Under the pieces are notes generated by a model. That model saw nothing but the letters and a program-made list of their open reading frames with translations, made no database searches and had not been told where the DNA came from. This document shows, one piece after another, positions 50,521-62,178 of a stretch of DNA of 64,000 bases. The DNA is from Trachythela sp. YZ-2020 (Eukaryota > Cnidaria > Anthozoa > Malacalcyonacea > Clavulariidae). Every line of letters begins with the position of its first letter. The stretch's first letter is position 1. A program made the position numbers and the translations under genes. The stretch spans positions 1-64,000 of the forward strand of contig JADLSH010000207.1 of assembly GCA_016169945.1 (NCBI GenBank), in the 5' to 3' direction.

Positions 50521-53500
50521 ATGGTGGACAATTTCAAGCAATGGAGCAGAAATGAAATATCAAAATTACTTGGCACAGATGTTGGACATGAATTTTCTGA
50601 GTAAGTAGTTGTTAAAAAAGAAACATATAGTAATGTTTTATAACGCTGTAGTGCTTTTGAAGTGTGTTGTGAAAGGTGCATATGGAAAAAACGCGTTCAA
50701 TTTGGAAAATTTGGACATGATGTCATGATTAATACATGAATTCATGAAATTGGACAATTCACCGATTTCATAAAGTCAGGGTTCTCCACAGTTGTGAGCG
50801 GGGCAGGTAAAAGAGGTCCCTCAACAGGTAAGCCAAACGAGACAAACCTCTAGGCAAGACAAACCTCTAGGGGGGTCCGGGGAATGATCCCCTGGAAAAT
50901 TTTGAAATCTGAAGCGTCTGAAATGCCATTTCCTGCAATTTGAGGGAAGATTTAAGCTTTTCAGATAGAATTTGGCCCCCGCGCCCCCCTGCCAGCACGC
51001 CACTGGTGACTGCACAAGCCGAATAGTCCTCTTCCAGTTTTCATGAGAAACGTTTATGCCTTTGTGCTATAACTAGTTTTCTAATTATTAACAATTATTG
51101 GATGAGGCGGAGCAGGATATCGATAATTATTCAGACCAATGTCAACGTTATCTGCCGAAGCGAAGCTGAGGCGGATAACGTTGACCGAGGTCTGAATAAT
51201 TATCGATATCCTGCGTATAAAGCCGAATTCAATAATTGTTTTATTATCAGTGTTGTAAATACTCGTTACTAAAGTAACGCATTACTAATTACTTTTTGAG
51301 TAATTTTTCGGTAATTTGTTACTTTCTGTACGAAAGTAATTTTGTAACGTAATTAATTACTTTTAGAAGGTAACGAGTAACATTTTGCAAAAGTAATTTT
51401 GCGTTACTTCTGTATACTTTCCAACCTTACAAATTCCGCATTTAGACGATTTTGTCCATGTGCAATACAGTTTGTTTCAGTGTTGAAAATCGTTTTATTC
51501 GCTTGAATTTCGCTTCAAATGTTTTTACTCGAAGAGGCCTGCGATGTTACTGATCAGCGATCATAGAACATGGTAAATACTGGTAAATACCTCATGACAT
51601 TGTATTATTGTGTAGCTTTGCTTAGACAGTGCGAAAACAACATGAATATGGATGAACCGGCTAAATAGAAATGTTATCTTATAAATAAAAAGTAATCTGA
51701 AAAGTAATTAGTAATTAATTACTTTTTAACAAGTAATTAGTAATTTGTAATTGATTACTTTTGAAAGAAAGTAATTAGTAATTTGTAATAATTACTTTTT
51801 CGGTGAAGTAATTGTAATTTTTACTCACTACTTCTTTTTGGTAATTTTTACAACACTGTTTATTATTCATTTTGTAACATGCATTGACGAATAGAACAAG
51901 CAAAGATTGAAAACAAAGATTTTATTACTGTTCATAAATATCAATACAGCCGAGTCTTTGTTTTCTACTATTTTCTCAATTTCTTCGTTTGAAAACGTTG
52001 CGAAACGAGCACTAGCCATTGTAAATATTAAAACTTGAAGACAAAACAAACTTCAAAATTTCCCGCTTATTTGTAATTTTATGCGATATACCGCTGGAAT
52101 ATTCCGGGCGCCGTCCAATTATCTCTGCAGATTACTGTTTCCGCTGAAAAATAGCGCGGGCACCGGCAGATATCGATAGTAATTCGCAAGTTTTTAGCCA
52201 ATAAGAAAACGATAACACAGTACAATGAATAATAATACAAATTATCCGCTATTAAGGCCTGACGTTTTTGGTAGGGTGAGAGCGGGTTTTGTAAGAGTCG
52301 TCATATTGACATCTTTTTGGCAGAAACGTATATTTGACCCTTCCCTAAGATAGATGCTAAATGCATGTGTCCCCCACTATATGTGTGAGAGTTGGAAGGT
52401 CTGGGGTATTTGGCCAATTTGGCAGTTTTCATAACTGGCTTGTCTGATGGTACGAGTGACTCTCTCTTTCTGTTAAGATACTTATTCTCAATTGAAAGTG
52501 TAGCGGACGTGAGAGAATATCTGTTTCAATTGTTGGACCCAGATGACGAGAATGTGAAACATTTTGTGGAACAAATATGTCTCGATTGGAAGGTGTTAGG
52601 AAAGCAAAAACCAAGACAAAACAAGGTTTGTTGTACACAGATGTACACACGATTACACACTGAAGATTGACGGACATTGACACCCATATTCACTGCTATT
52701 TTACTCTATCTCACAAAAGTCGTTTACTTACCAAAGAGAACGATTTGGTCAATATTGAATTAACAGGGCATGAAATAACGGCTGGTCAAGGACGCAGTCA
52801 AGGTTACCGGCCAAACCAACTTTAGCTCGGACATCCCGCATTGCTGGCCAGTCAAATTATTCAGCTAAACTAAAGCCTGACAAAGTCCCTTAAATGTAAA
52901 ATACTTAATGTAACTAGAAAAATGTCTGCAGAAGTCAAGAATCACTTCTGAGTTTTATTGTAAAGTTTGTACAGTAAATATTATTCAAAGTAAATGCAAC
53001 ATCAGACTAAATTAACAAAGAACATAATATAAAGTTTTGACAGTTGCAGCCACTGCGGGCCGGCTATTTTCACTTGTCAGCAACTTCTAAACTTAATCCA
53101 TGAGAAAATCGCATGAAAACAGTTTGCTCGTTCGCTTTATTTAGCAACTGAATTACATGTAGCCTTTAGAAAGTAGCCGGTCAAAATGACCGGTCATGCG
53201 AGAGTTTGGCTGGACAATTACTCATTTGGCCGGACGTTGTCTGTTGACCCTGAATTAATATGAAAGACTTCTACTTGCTGACAATTAAAATTGGCTGGTG
53301 TTAGATGGAGTAATTGAAAACCTAAACGAAACAGTTTGGGTTTCTAAATTGCCTAATTACTAAATTGTCATATATTTCCTTGACAGCCAACTGTAAATGA
53401 TTCTCAAAAATCAGCTTCAACGAATGAAATACAGAAACAAACAGTCATTACAAAAGGGGAAGTAAGTGCTTTTTATTTTAAACTTTACTTCAACCAATTT

Positions 53501-54862
53501 GATATGTTGTATGCTAATTTGTACTTTTGTATTTTGCTCTGTCTAATGCCAGACAATTTTACTTGTCAATGGTTTGGTACTGCCAGTTAATGGATTAACA
53601 AAACTACCTGCCAGTGTCTCTTGTTAACCCATTAGCTTACAATGTAGTACACCCAGATGTACCTTACTTTAGTTTTAATGGGTTAATTAATATAGAGAGG
53701 TGCTGTACAATCTATCAACTATAAATATGAATTATTACTAAGTTAGTTTTAATAAGTTTAGTCGTATTGGTATGGAAAACTTAATTTTAATACTGAAATT
53801 TAATGCAATGTTTACTTTAGCAATTCCCACTAAAGAAGAAATCATCACATTTCGTTTCGTTGTACAGTGATGAAGGACAAGCCAGAAGCAGCGTGCGTCT
53901 ACCAGGACGACATCCGTGTGAATGTTTGGGACAGAAACATAAACTGGTCAATAATTGTCTGCAATGTGGGAGAATTGTCTGTGAGCAAGAAGGGTCTGGT
54001 ATGTATTGTACTTGACTGGCTAAAAGAACTAAACTAAACTCTATCATGCAGTGCCGTGTGGGTAGAGTGTAACGAAGATTCGGCGGTTGATTGTTGTGTA
54101 AAACTACCTGAAAAATACAATAAGAATTTTTTTTTTAATTTGCATGATTTCTCGTTGCCAGGTCCATGTTATTTCTGTGGTGAGATAGTTTGTACGCCTG
54201 AAGAAAGAGAAATGCTGGCGAAGAATTCTAAACGAGGTCAAAAGTTGAAAGACAAATTGTGGGAGAGCTGGAATGTGAAGGCAAACGAAGATGTAAGATG
54301 GAGGACAAATTTTTGACATGTATAACATTTGAAAACTTAATAATATTATATGCGTTTATCGGTGGTTTTAACTTTCCTAGGAAGAATTGAAGCATCGTAA
54401 AGCAACAGAACTCAAGGATAGGTTGCTGGAATATGATAGGACTAGGTAATGAATTAATATTACAGGCTCATGGAATCTTGGTATTACAGTGGTTAGTGAA
54501 TGACCTGTAGTTTCACCCCTTTGACAGTACTAGACAACACAGAGACAAATAAACGGTGGCACTTGCCCAATGAGTAAGAGCCACGACATATTTGAGGGTG
54601 GTAAAAAGGCAGCGGGTTCGGATCGTGGTAGGGTACTGCCATTTAATGGATTATCAAAACTATCTGCCAGTGTCTCTTGTTAGCCCATTAGCTTGCAATG
54701 TGCCCAGATGCGCCCTACTTTAGTATTTTACTCTGTCTAACGCCAGACTATTTTACTCGTCAGTGGTAGGGTACTGCCAGTTTATGGCTTAACAAAACTA
54801 TCTGTCAGTGTCTCTTGTTAACCCATTAGCTTGCAATGCGCCCAGATGCGCCCTACTTTTGT

Positions 54863-54904
<42 letters not shown>

Positions 54905-55005
54905 TAGGGTACTGCCAGTTTTAAATATGGCTTAACAAAACTATCTGTCAGTGTCTCTTGTTAACCCATTAGCTTGCAATGCGCCCAGATGCGCCCTACT
55001 TTTGT

Positions 55006-55047
<42 letters not shown>

Positions 55048-58000
55048 TAGGGTACTGCCAGTTAATGGGTTAAACACTGGACCAATAAGGGATGACTTTT
55101 ACTGGACCTCCAGGGAGAACAGTTTAGAACTGATAACAGAGTTATCCAGTATAAATAAAGTTAATTTAGTTTTGTATAAAAAATGTCTTGAAACTTGATT
55201 TTATTTCTCTCACTGTAGTGTCCGTCGTACTAAAGTGATCGACGACGAGTCCGATTATTTTGCGACAGATTCAAAATGGTTGAGCAAGAAAGAACGCAAG
55301 GTTTTAAAAGCAAAAGAGGGCAAATTACAACAGCTGAAACATGGTTCGAGACGAGACAAGAAACTCACTTTAGACTTTGCTGGTAGGAAAGTGATTGAAG
55401 AAGAAGCGACAGACGAAATGAACGGTAAGCGAGATTTTGTAACAAATTTCGCAGTGTTTGGTAGAGAAAAAATGGAACCACTCTCCCCACATACAACTAA
55501 GGTGATTCAGGGTTCTGCCCAGGACCACGTGAGTGCCGGGTATCTGCAGCCCTGAGGGCATGATCCCTCCCACCTGCTGACAACTTTTAAAACTTGATCG
55601 ACTGGTCTCAGAGTAGCTTGAAGCGCGACATCGATTAACAAAGTGCAAAGTGATTAGAGCCGTTCGTCAGACGTCTTTCTGGCTTTGGGGGGATAGCGTA
55701 TTTCTCCGAATCACCAGTAACTAATATTGTGCGCATTGTAGTACTGAATTTCCTCTAATACTAATGTTTAAATAACAAAATTCGCCGAAGATAAAAAACA
55801 CAAAATTACTTATATAAAATATCTATTACACAGTACAACATTGGGGCATCGTGCTGCATATTTGAAACCTTTCAAGTGTCGGGCGGAAGAGTACGCTTTG
55901 GCGTGAGTGTCGGCGCAGCACTGCTGAGTGCTGGGCGCTGCCGTCCGGCGCCGCACACCGTGGACAGAACCCTGGTGATTACGTTTGGAAACTGCAGGAA
56001 TCGAATCCCGGTCTCAGAGGCGAAAGACGCATACATTAACCTCGGTGCTAACGGCAGCCATGTATTTTTTAGAAATATACAAGTCTGCAGAAGAATTCCT
56101 GGAATCGACTATGGCAAACAATGATGGATCAAATAACCCAAGTTATGTCGCTGAACCACCACTGGTAAGCGGGTGTCGATTAGAAATTTTATAATATAGT
56201 ATAGTATATGTGTTCATATCTATTTTAAATCACAATAGTGTGTGTTACCTATGGAGGGGGAACCAGCTCGGATTCCCAGCTAGCTTGCTTTGCAGAGGCA
56301 AATGTCATCTGTGTTTACATGAACGTGTTCAGGTAGACTGGCTTGCCAAAACATAAGCGCCTGCCTTGCGGGCTACTCTTCTCCCCCACCCGAAGGCCTG
56401 ATACTCAGGCTAGCCAAAACAATGTAAATATTTTCCAGTGAGAGAAATTCAACTTTGTGAGAGAAATTCACAGTTATGACGAGGCGATCACAGAAGCATT
56501 TTAAGATCAATACCTGTCGACACAAAGTGTAATTTACAATATTATATTGAGGTTACAGAGCATTTATTAGAGACGATTTAAGACGGCAACGTGACGACGA
56601 CGGCTAGAAATACAATGAAATTTATAGTATTTTAGAATAGAAATGATTAATTGAATAATTAAAATCCCACGGGAGTTTTAGACGTCATCCTCGCTCTGTT
56701 TACAACGGTAAACTACAGATTTTTACGTCTTGTGTTCAACGTCTGCATTTCAAGCCGCGAGAAGTGGTACTCAGCAAATTTGTTCAGTACTGAAGTAAAA
56801 ATCTTCTAAACCAACAAGCCCTTATCTCAACTTCCTCAAACTGAAATGAATTCATACGATTGATAATACACGACAAGTTTTATTTAATTTATTTATTTGA
56901 AGGAGTTTCTTTTGGCCGTCGTCGTTCGCGTTGCCGTCCTACATCGTAAGGTCTCTATTCTCAGCACAGCTAGGGGAGCGAGCCTGTGATGTTGCTGGCT
57001 GTATATATGGCAAATAGCCAGCTCCCGAGATCCCTGGTAATGAGATGTCATTTAAACGCAGCCCAGCTCAGGTCTCACATCAGAAACACAAGGTGAAATT
57101 GATCATATAAAATTATGTTAATCGCATGATCTCGACAAACCATTCTAACCCGGGCTACATGGTTCGTCTCCATATATATATACACCTCGTTATAGTAAAC
57201 ATACCTTTGTTTGTGCACAGTATATTGAACATGACCCGCCATCGTCTGGTAAAAAAGACAAGGCAAAGAAAACGAAAGCCAAAGAATCGTCTCGAAATAC
57301 ACGTATTCAGGACAAGGAATTGCTGGAAATGACGGATGAAGGTGTAGTGTTGTTTATTATCAGCTTTTAGATGCCAGAGGCTGCTTCACACGCAGGCTGT
57401 TACGTGTCCACACGTATCCGGATGATCAGGATTCGTTACGTTTTCGACCGTCCACACGTACGAATATGCAAGAATCGCTTACAGAGCATGCGCAACAGGG
57501 CAACCGATTCACGAACGTGTTCAGTATTACCACAGAGTAGAGATCATACAGAGGTGTAACGGGTGTACCCACTTATGCTTCAGACGCTTGCCGAGCATGC
57601 GCAGTTAAAGTGCACGATTCAGATGGCGACTCGCTTTTAACTGCAGTTTACCTTTTAGAAGTGCGTAAAAATGCGAAAGACCTTAAGATTGTGAAACTTT
57701 AAAGAGTCGAAAATGTTGGGAACCTGGGGAATGTTGGGAACTTGGAATGGGGGAACTTGCCGAGCATGCGCAGTTGATCATTTTTTGCCCGGCCGCCTGA
57801 AATCAGGTGGGTACACGAAAACGTAAGTCTCCCAAGTGTTTACGACGGCCCATTCCACCTCTGTATGATCTCTACTCTGTGGTATTACTATGGTGTGTAT
57901 TAGCGTGGGTGAATCTCAAATTTCGTCGATTTACGTCATCGTTTTCAAACCTCCACACGTGTCCTAGCCTGCGTGTAGTCCCAGACTCCCAAAGGAAGTA

Positions 58001-61000
58001 GGGTCTGGAACTGCACGCAGGCTACACGTGTCCGGACTCGTTGCGTTTTCAAACGTTTCCACTCTGGAGACCGTTTTTCAAAATTTTCGGTTACATTTGT
58101 ATCCGCAAACATTTTGTTCCGGATACGTGTGGACGGAAAGCGTATCCGCGCAACAAGATGTTTGCGGATACAAAGTTATCCGGATACGTGTGGACGGGGC
58201 CAGTTGAATGTGGGAAGAGTGCTTTCCGTCAAACACCAACGGGTAAAATTCCAGCTACTCCTGTTTCCTCCTGTAGTAACACTGAATAGAGATAATGCTA
58301 TCCAAGATAAATAAAGGCAGTTTCACATACGCATTTAAGGACGCACAAGTTTTAACAAACCTGCAGCAGACTTGTACCAATGCAAATATGCAATGCTGTT
58401 TCAACAACTTGTTATCAGGATGTGTTCGCACTGCTTGTTGACAACTTTCTACAAGGTTGTTGACTCAACAGACTTGCTACAAGTTGTTCCAACAACTTGT
58501 TATCGTCCTGCAATTCAACAACTTGTTAACAAGTTGTGAGTGACAACCTTGTAGCAACTTGATAAACGCTTGCTACAAGTCTGTTGCGAACACTTCTTGT
58601 CAGATGTGTCAGGATGTGTCACTAACGCCCTGTAAACTATATTTTTCTTTCATAATTTCTGCAGGAAAGTGTCTAAGTATGCATCAACCTTGGGCATCAC
58701 TATTGGTCTGTGGAATCAAAAAGTATGTACTTCCTTATGCCGAACAAGCAAAGAGTCGTGGATAATAAGTTTTATTGTACTTCCATCGCATTTCCAGGCT
58801 TTATATTTCATTTTAAGTTCGTGTTCCAATGTAGGTAGCAGCCGTTAGCGTCTATACACAATAAGCTGCGAGTCTTTAGGATCAAACGACCTGAAAAATT
58901 CAGACCAGAAGCTTATCTTGTATTTCATAATCTTTGGTCAAAATGACTGTCCACATATCTCGTTGTTTACACAGGGCTGAAGGTCGTGGTTGGTACACAA
59001 CTCACCGTGGTCGATTGTGGATCGCAGCAACAGCAAAACAACCCGATCGAGAAGACATCAACCAGATGGAATCCTATTACAGAGCTTTAGGTAAGAAGTC
59101 AGAGAACGTATACTTGAAACGTGTTGGTTGGTGCATGGCACAGCGGTTAGTCATGCATTATATGTCTTTCACTTCTGTGACTGGGGTTAGAGATTCCTGC
59201 AATATGCAGTTACAGTATCTGATTATAATTTCAAATCACTATAATAAACTCCTTCTCGTGTATGATATATTACTTGAAACACCGAAAAGTGTGTTGAAAG
59301 ACAAGGCGGTAGCCGAGTTTTTTTAACATACTTTGAGGTGTTTTTAAATTACTATAATAAACGACTTCGAGTGTATGATATAGCTTCTCAAACAAACCAG
59401 TATTTAAAGAGAAATTTAACGCGAAAGTTGAGTTATTTTATGGGTGTTCATTACCGTGGTATCAAGACAACGATACGTTGGTGATTTCCTTTGTGTTTTG
59501 CTCATGAATTATTAATGAGTTTGAGAAGTATATTTTCCATTACCTTTATCTATTTATGGTGCATGCTTTTGGTTTATTTGAATTTAAATTCTATTTTCAT
59601 TGTAATATTGTTGACTATAGGTGAAAAAGCCCGTTTTCCCGAGTATTATCCGTCTGCGTGTCTGCTGGGTTGTGTTGACGTAGTTGATTGTTTACCACAA
59701 CAAGAATATAATGAACAGGTTTGTTAATTTTATCTTGTAAGTAATTTGACCAAGTGATAGACTACTTTTCATAGAACGTATAGCGCCAGTGTAGGTAGCG
59801 TCTATACAATTGTTTGGGTACACACGTAAAAATCTCGCATCTTCTCAACAACATGAGTTCGCAAGCAAGTTTTAACAATTTTGTCATTTTATCAAGTTGC
59901 TACAAGGTTGTCGCTCACAACTTGTTAATTTGTTAACAAGTTGTTGAATTGCAGGACGATAACAAGTCTGTTGAGTCAACAATCTTCTAGCATGTTGTCA
60001 ACAAGCCGTTTACAACATGTCGACAAGCTGGGAGAAAGCTGTGCGAACACATCCTGATAACAAGTTGTTGAAACAAATTCATAGAGGTCTCGCATGTCAA
60101 ATTCAAAAATCCCTCGCTAAGCACAGTGGTCTTAAAGCAAGCAAAGATCTCATTCTATTTCTATAAAGACCCGTACAGACGAGCAAGTTTTCCTTGACAA
60201 GTTCGTTGACGAGTTTATTTGTTCGTGTTTACGGCAAACAAGTTTTTTCGATCGATTGTGGAAAAGCTAGTATAACTAGCTTTTACACATATGCAGGGCT
60301 CCTTATCAAGGAAAACTTGTCAATTTGTTGTCATAGACACGAACAAATAAAACTTGTCAAGGAAAACTTATCAAGGAAACCTTGCTACCATGGGCTTAAA
60401 TTGTGCTTATGCTATTGCTGCCAACACTTGCTATTAATATTTCTCTTTGTTCCTTGATGATATCATTGTTCCTGGATCTCTTATGAATACCAGCTCATAG
60501 TTACAGTAGTCAGTAGGTTTATTACTAACAAACTGGTCTATTGCTCCGTGTTAAACTATTTTACTCTGTCTAACGCCAGATGGTTTTTGCGCCCATGTCT
60601 CGTCAATAATCTGAGACTCTTGGGCATTAAATAATTAATACCACATTAATATATCCACTATTAGTTCCCAGATGGAGAGGAGTCCTCTGCTGCATTTGTA
60701 TTTATTCCCGAAAATCCTCGCGAACTTGTCGTGAAATTTCCTGTGAAAGGACAACATAAAATATGTAAGTATGGAAAGTATATAGCTAATATCTAAACTG
60801 GAAAGAGCTATCCCGTATACATAGAGTTAGTTTAGTTTAGGTTTCCTCCTGTAGTAACACTGGACCAATACGAGATCACCCTTACTGGACCTCTAGGAAG
60901 AACAGCTTAGAACTGACGGAGCTATCCAGTGTCAATAAAGTCAGTTTAGTTTAAGTTTCCTCCTGTAGTAACACTGAATCATTAAAGGATGGCACTTACT

Positions 61001-61176
61001 GGACCTCTAGGGAGAACAGTTCAGAACTGATAGAGCTATCCAGCTGTATAAATAGAGTTAGTTTAGTTTAAGAACTATCCAGTATAATAAAGAGTTAGAT
61101 AAATCAAGTGTTGTGTCATCGTTTAGGGAAATTGGACAAACATATCCATAAAGCCGCCAAGAAGGGAATTACGTGA
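50521..61176 (+). CDS. TRIP4: TRIP4 (activating signal cointegrator 1, ASC-1), 505 residues
   Basis: Exons: 50521-50600, 52478-52625, 53387-53461, 53821-53998, 54162-54292, 54381-54445, 55219-55424, 56073-56164, 57221-57341, 58665-58722, 58975-59090, 59621-59718, 60665-60764, 61127-61176; every phase agrees. Residues 28-76 match the conserved N-terminal helix region (FSIESVADVREYL). The C2HC5-type zinc finger lies at about 132-171 with C134, C136, H141, C147, C150, C155, C163, C166 and C171. IDDESDYFATDS and FAGRKVIEEE mark the middle. The ASCH domain begins GKCLSMHQPWASLLVCGIK (about 366) and includes GRGWYTTHRGRLWIAATAK and SACLLGCVDVVDCL. The end WKLDKHIHKAAKKG matches the family. TRIP4 is the scaffold of the ASC-1 complex, acting in transcription coactivation, alkylation repair and ribosome quality control (family knowledge). 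It is shorter than the 581-residue human protein, mainly between residues 290 and 350. Confidence 0.97.
51089..52234 (-). mobile_element. Hairpin element carrying MASARFATFSNEEI coding start, TRIP4 intron 1
   Basis: Outer hairpin 51089-51239 (AACAATTATTGGA ... TCAATAATTGTT, loop GCGAAGC), then a body with short inverted ends (TATTATTCATTTTGTA at 51860, TACAATGAATAATA ending 52234). On the minus strand an ATG at 52017-52019 starts MASARFATFSNEEIEKIVEN, truncated at the hairpin end. Same architecture as the 11.6- and 20.3-kb elements but a different subfamily. Split by the hAT-like element 51248-51858. Confidence 0.75.
51248..51858. mobile_element. hAT-like element, 611 bp, TSD TTTATTAT, GTAATTA-rich interior
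   Basis: Ends CAGTGTTGTAAATACTCG and GTAATTTTTACAACACTG, flanked by TTTATTAT (51240-51247, 51859-51866). The interior is almost entirely variants of GTAATTAGTAATTACTTTT and its complement. Non-coding. Confidence 0.95.
53530..53700. repeat. Copy of the 140-bp CCATTAGCTT...GTACTGCCAGTTAATG repeat
   Basis: Single copy in TRIP4 intron 3 of the unit that is tandem at 54640-55070 and also occurs at 15.2-15.5 and 60.5 kb. Confidence 0.7.
54640..55070. repeat. About 140-bp tandem repeat in TRIP4 intron 6
   Basis: Three units, GCTTGCAATG at 54691, 54829 and 54972, each with GCGCCCTACTTTTGTATTTT, AACGCCAGACGATTTTACTC and GGTACTGCCAGTT. A reverse 114-bp satellite unit follows at 55075-55170. Confidence 0.85.
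55560..56072. other. TRIP4 intron 7, repeat-derived
   Basis: GC-rich text at 55878-56040 (GCAGGAATCGAATCCCGGTC, CTCAGAGGCGAAAGACGCAT) looks like a decayed tRNA-derived SINE. No exon. Confidence 0.35.
56165..57220. other. TRIP4 intron 8
   Basis: An imperfect inverted pair lies around ACGGCAACGTGACGACGACG (56584) and CGTCGTCGTTCGCGTTGCCGTC (56917), suggesting another fold-back element of roughly 380 bp. No exon recognised. Confidence 0.45.
57386..58220. mobile_element. Nested inverted-repeat elements in TRIP4 intron 9
   Basis: The outer layer repeats CACGTGTCC/GGATACGTGTGGACGG in both orientations (57400-57470, 57950-58200). Nested within is a 353-bp element at 57530-57882 starting CCACAGAGTAGAGATCATAC and ending with its complement, flanked by TATTA on both sides (57525-57529, 57883-57887). 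Confidence 0.75.
58330..58620 (-). mobile_element. CAACAAGTTGT-rich MITE copy (incomplete), TRIP4 intron 9
   Basis: Contains TTGTTATCAGGATGTGTTCG and ACAAGGTTGTTGACTCAACA as in the 61.7-kb element, in reverse. Ends degraded. Confidence 0.65.
59225..59530. repeat. Dispersed repeat, empty-site copy
   Basis: Relative of 23205-23840 without the 335-bp hAT-like insertion; lies in TRIP4 intron 11, upstream of exon 12. Confidence 0.8.
59825..60085 (+). mobile_element. CAACAAGTTGT-rich MITE copy, TRIP4 intron 12
   Basis: Starts ACACACGTAAAAATCTCGCA and continues with the family's AACAAGTTGT palindromes; right end degraded. Confidence 0.7.
60795..61100 (-). repeat. 114-bp satellite units in the last TRIP4 intron
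   Basis: Two to three reverse units directly before the terminal coding exon. In this orientation they place AATAAA hexamers on the TRIP4 sense strand (for example 60935-60945 and 61086-61092). Confidence 0.8.
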
Positions 61177-61670
61177 TGACAATGTGACCGGCACCATAGA
61201 CCAATCCTTTGAGGCTTTATGATTGGAAGATAAGTAAATTCAACAAATTTAAATGTAGAATGAATGAAAATGGTAGACTTGCTTGACTGTAAGTCTGTAA
61301 CCAAGGAAGCAGTACAAATGTTATTACGGAACATTATAACTCTGTACCATTAGAGTTTTGCAAAACTCGTATACATAATTGTAATGCTGAGTTATCTTTG
61401 TTCTATGTTGTCATAAACTGCGACAATAGTCGCAAGGCATTTGAGTTATCATAAGTTGGATATAAACTTTACGTTAGTTGATTTTGTTGGAACAAATCGT
61501 TTCATATTTTATACAATGCGTGTTTCACTGCCCTTGATCGGAACACGTTGGAAGCTATCTAATAAACAGGGGTCAGCTTCTTGCGCTTTTGTGTGGCGAC
61601 CGAAAAAAACGCGAGACAACTGCTAAAAGCGCAATAGAACCGCCACAACCGCAGTATTAGACTATTTCTA

Positions 61671-62005
61671 CACACGTAAAAATCTCCCATCTTGTCAACA
61701 AGATGTGTTCACAACAGGTACAATTGTACCAAGCTTGTCAACAAGTTGTAACAATGTTGTAATTTTATCAAGTTGCTACAAGGTTGTCACTCGCAACTTG
61801 TTAACAAGTTGTTGAATTGCAGGACGATAACAAGTTGTTGGGACAAACTTGTAACAAGTCTGTTGGGTCAACAACCTTGTAGCAAGTTGTCAGCAAGCCG
61901 TTGACAACTTGTCAACAAACTGGGCACAAGCAGTGCGAAGACATCCTGATAACAAGTTGTTGAAACAGCATTGGTACAAAACTGCCTCGTAGATTTTTAC
62001 GTGTG
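61671..62005. mobile_element. Complete CAACAAGTTGT MITE with TA target duplication
   Basis: The 335-bp element runs from CACACGTAAAAATCT to AGATTTTTACGTGTG (perfect 15-bp TIR). It is flanked by TA on both sides, fitting a Tc1/mariner-type mover. The interior is a chain of short palindromes of the type CTTGTCAACAAG and AACAACTTGTTA. Located between TRIP4 and the HCN-type gene. Confidence 0.88.
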
Positions 62006-62178
62006 TAACTGGTGCACACGTTGCATGCTTGCGCGCGCGCAACTACGACCACTCAATGACGTCACAATTAGAACCAACCACTTAACAAAATGTCAAAGTC
62101 AAAAATGCGCACGGGAAGAAAGCCAAGAACCAACATCAAAACTTAAACCATTCGTCAACAAAACAACCTTACCCAACC

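Noticed and set aside
50247..50604. Plus-strand frames overlapping the TRIP4 start
   Set aside because: Only the part from 50521 is supported as TRIP4 exon 1; the upstream part is antisense to the minus-strand hypothetical ORF.
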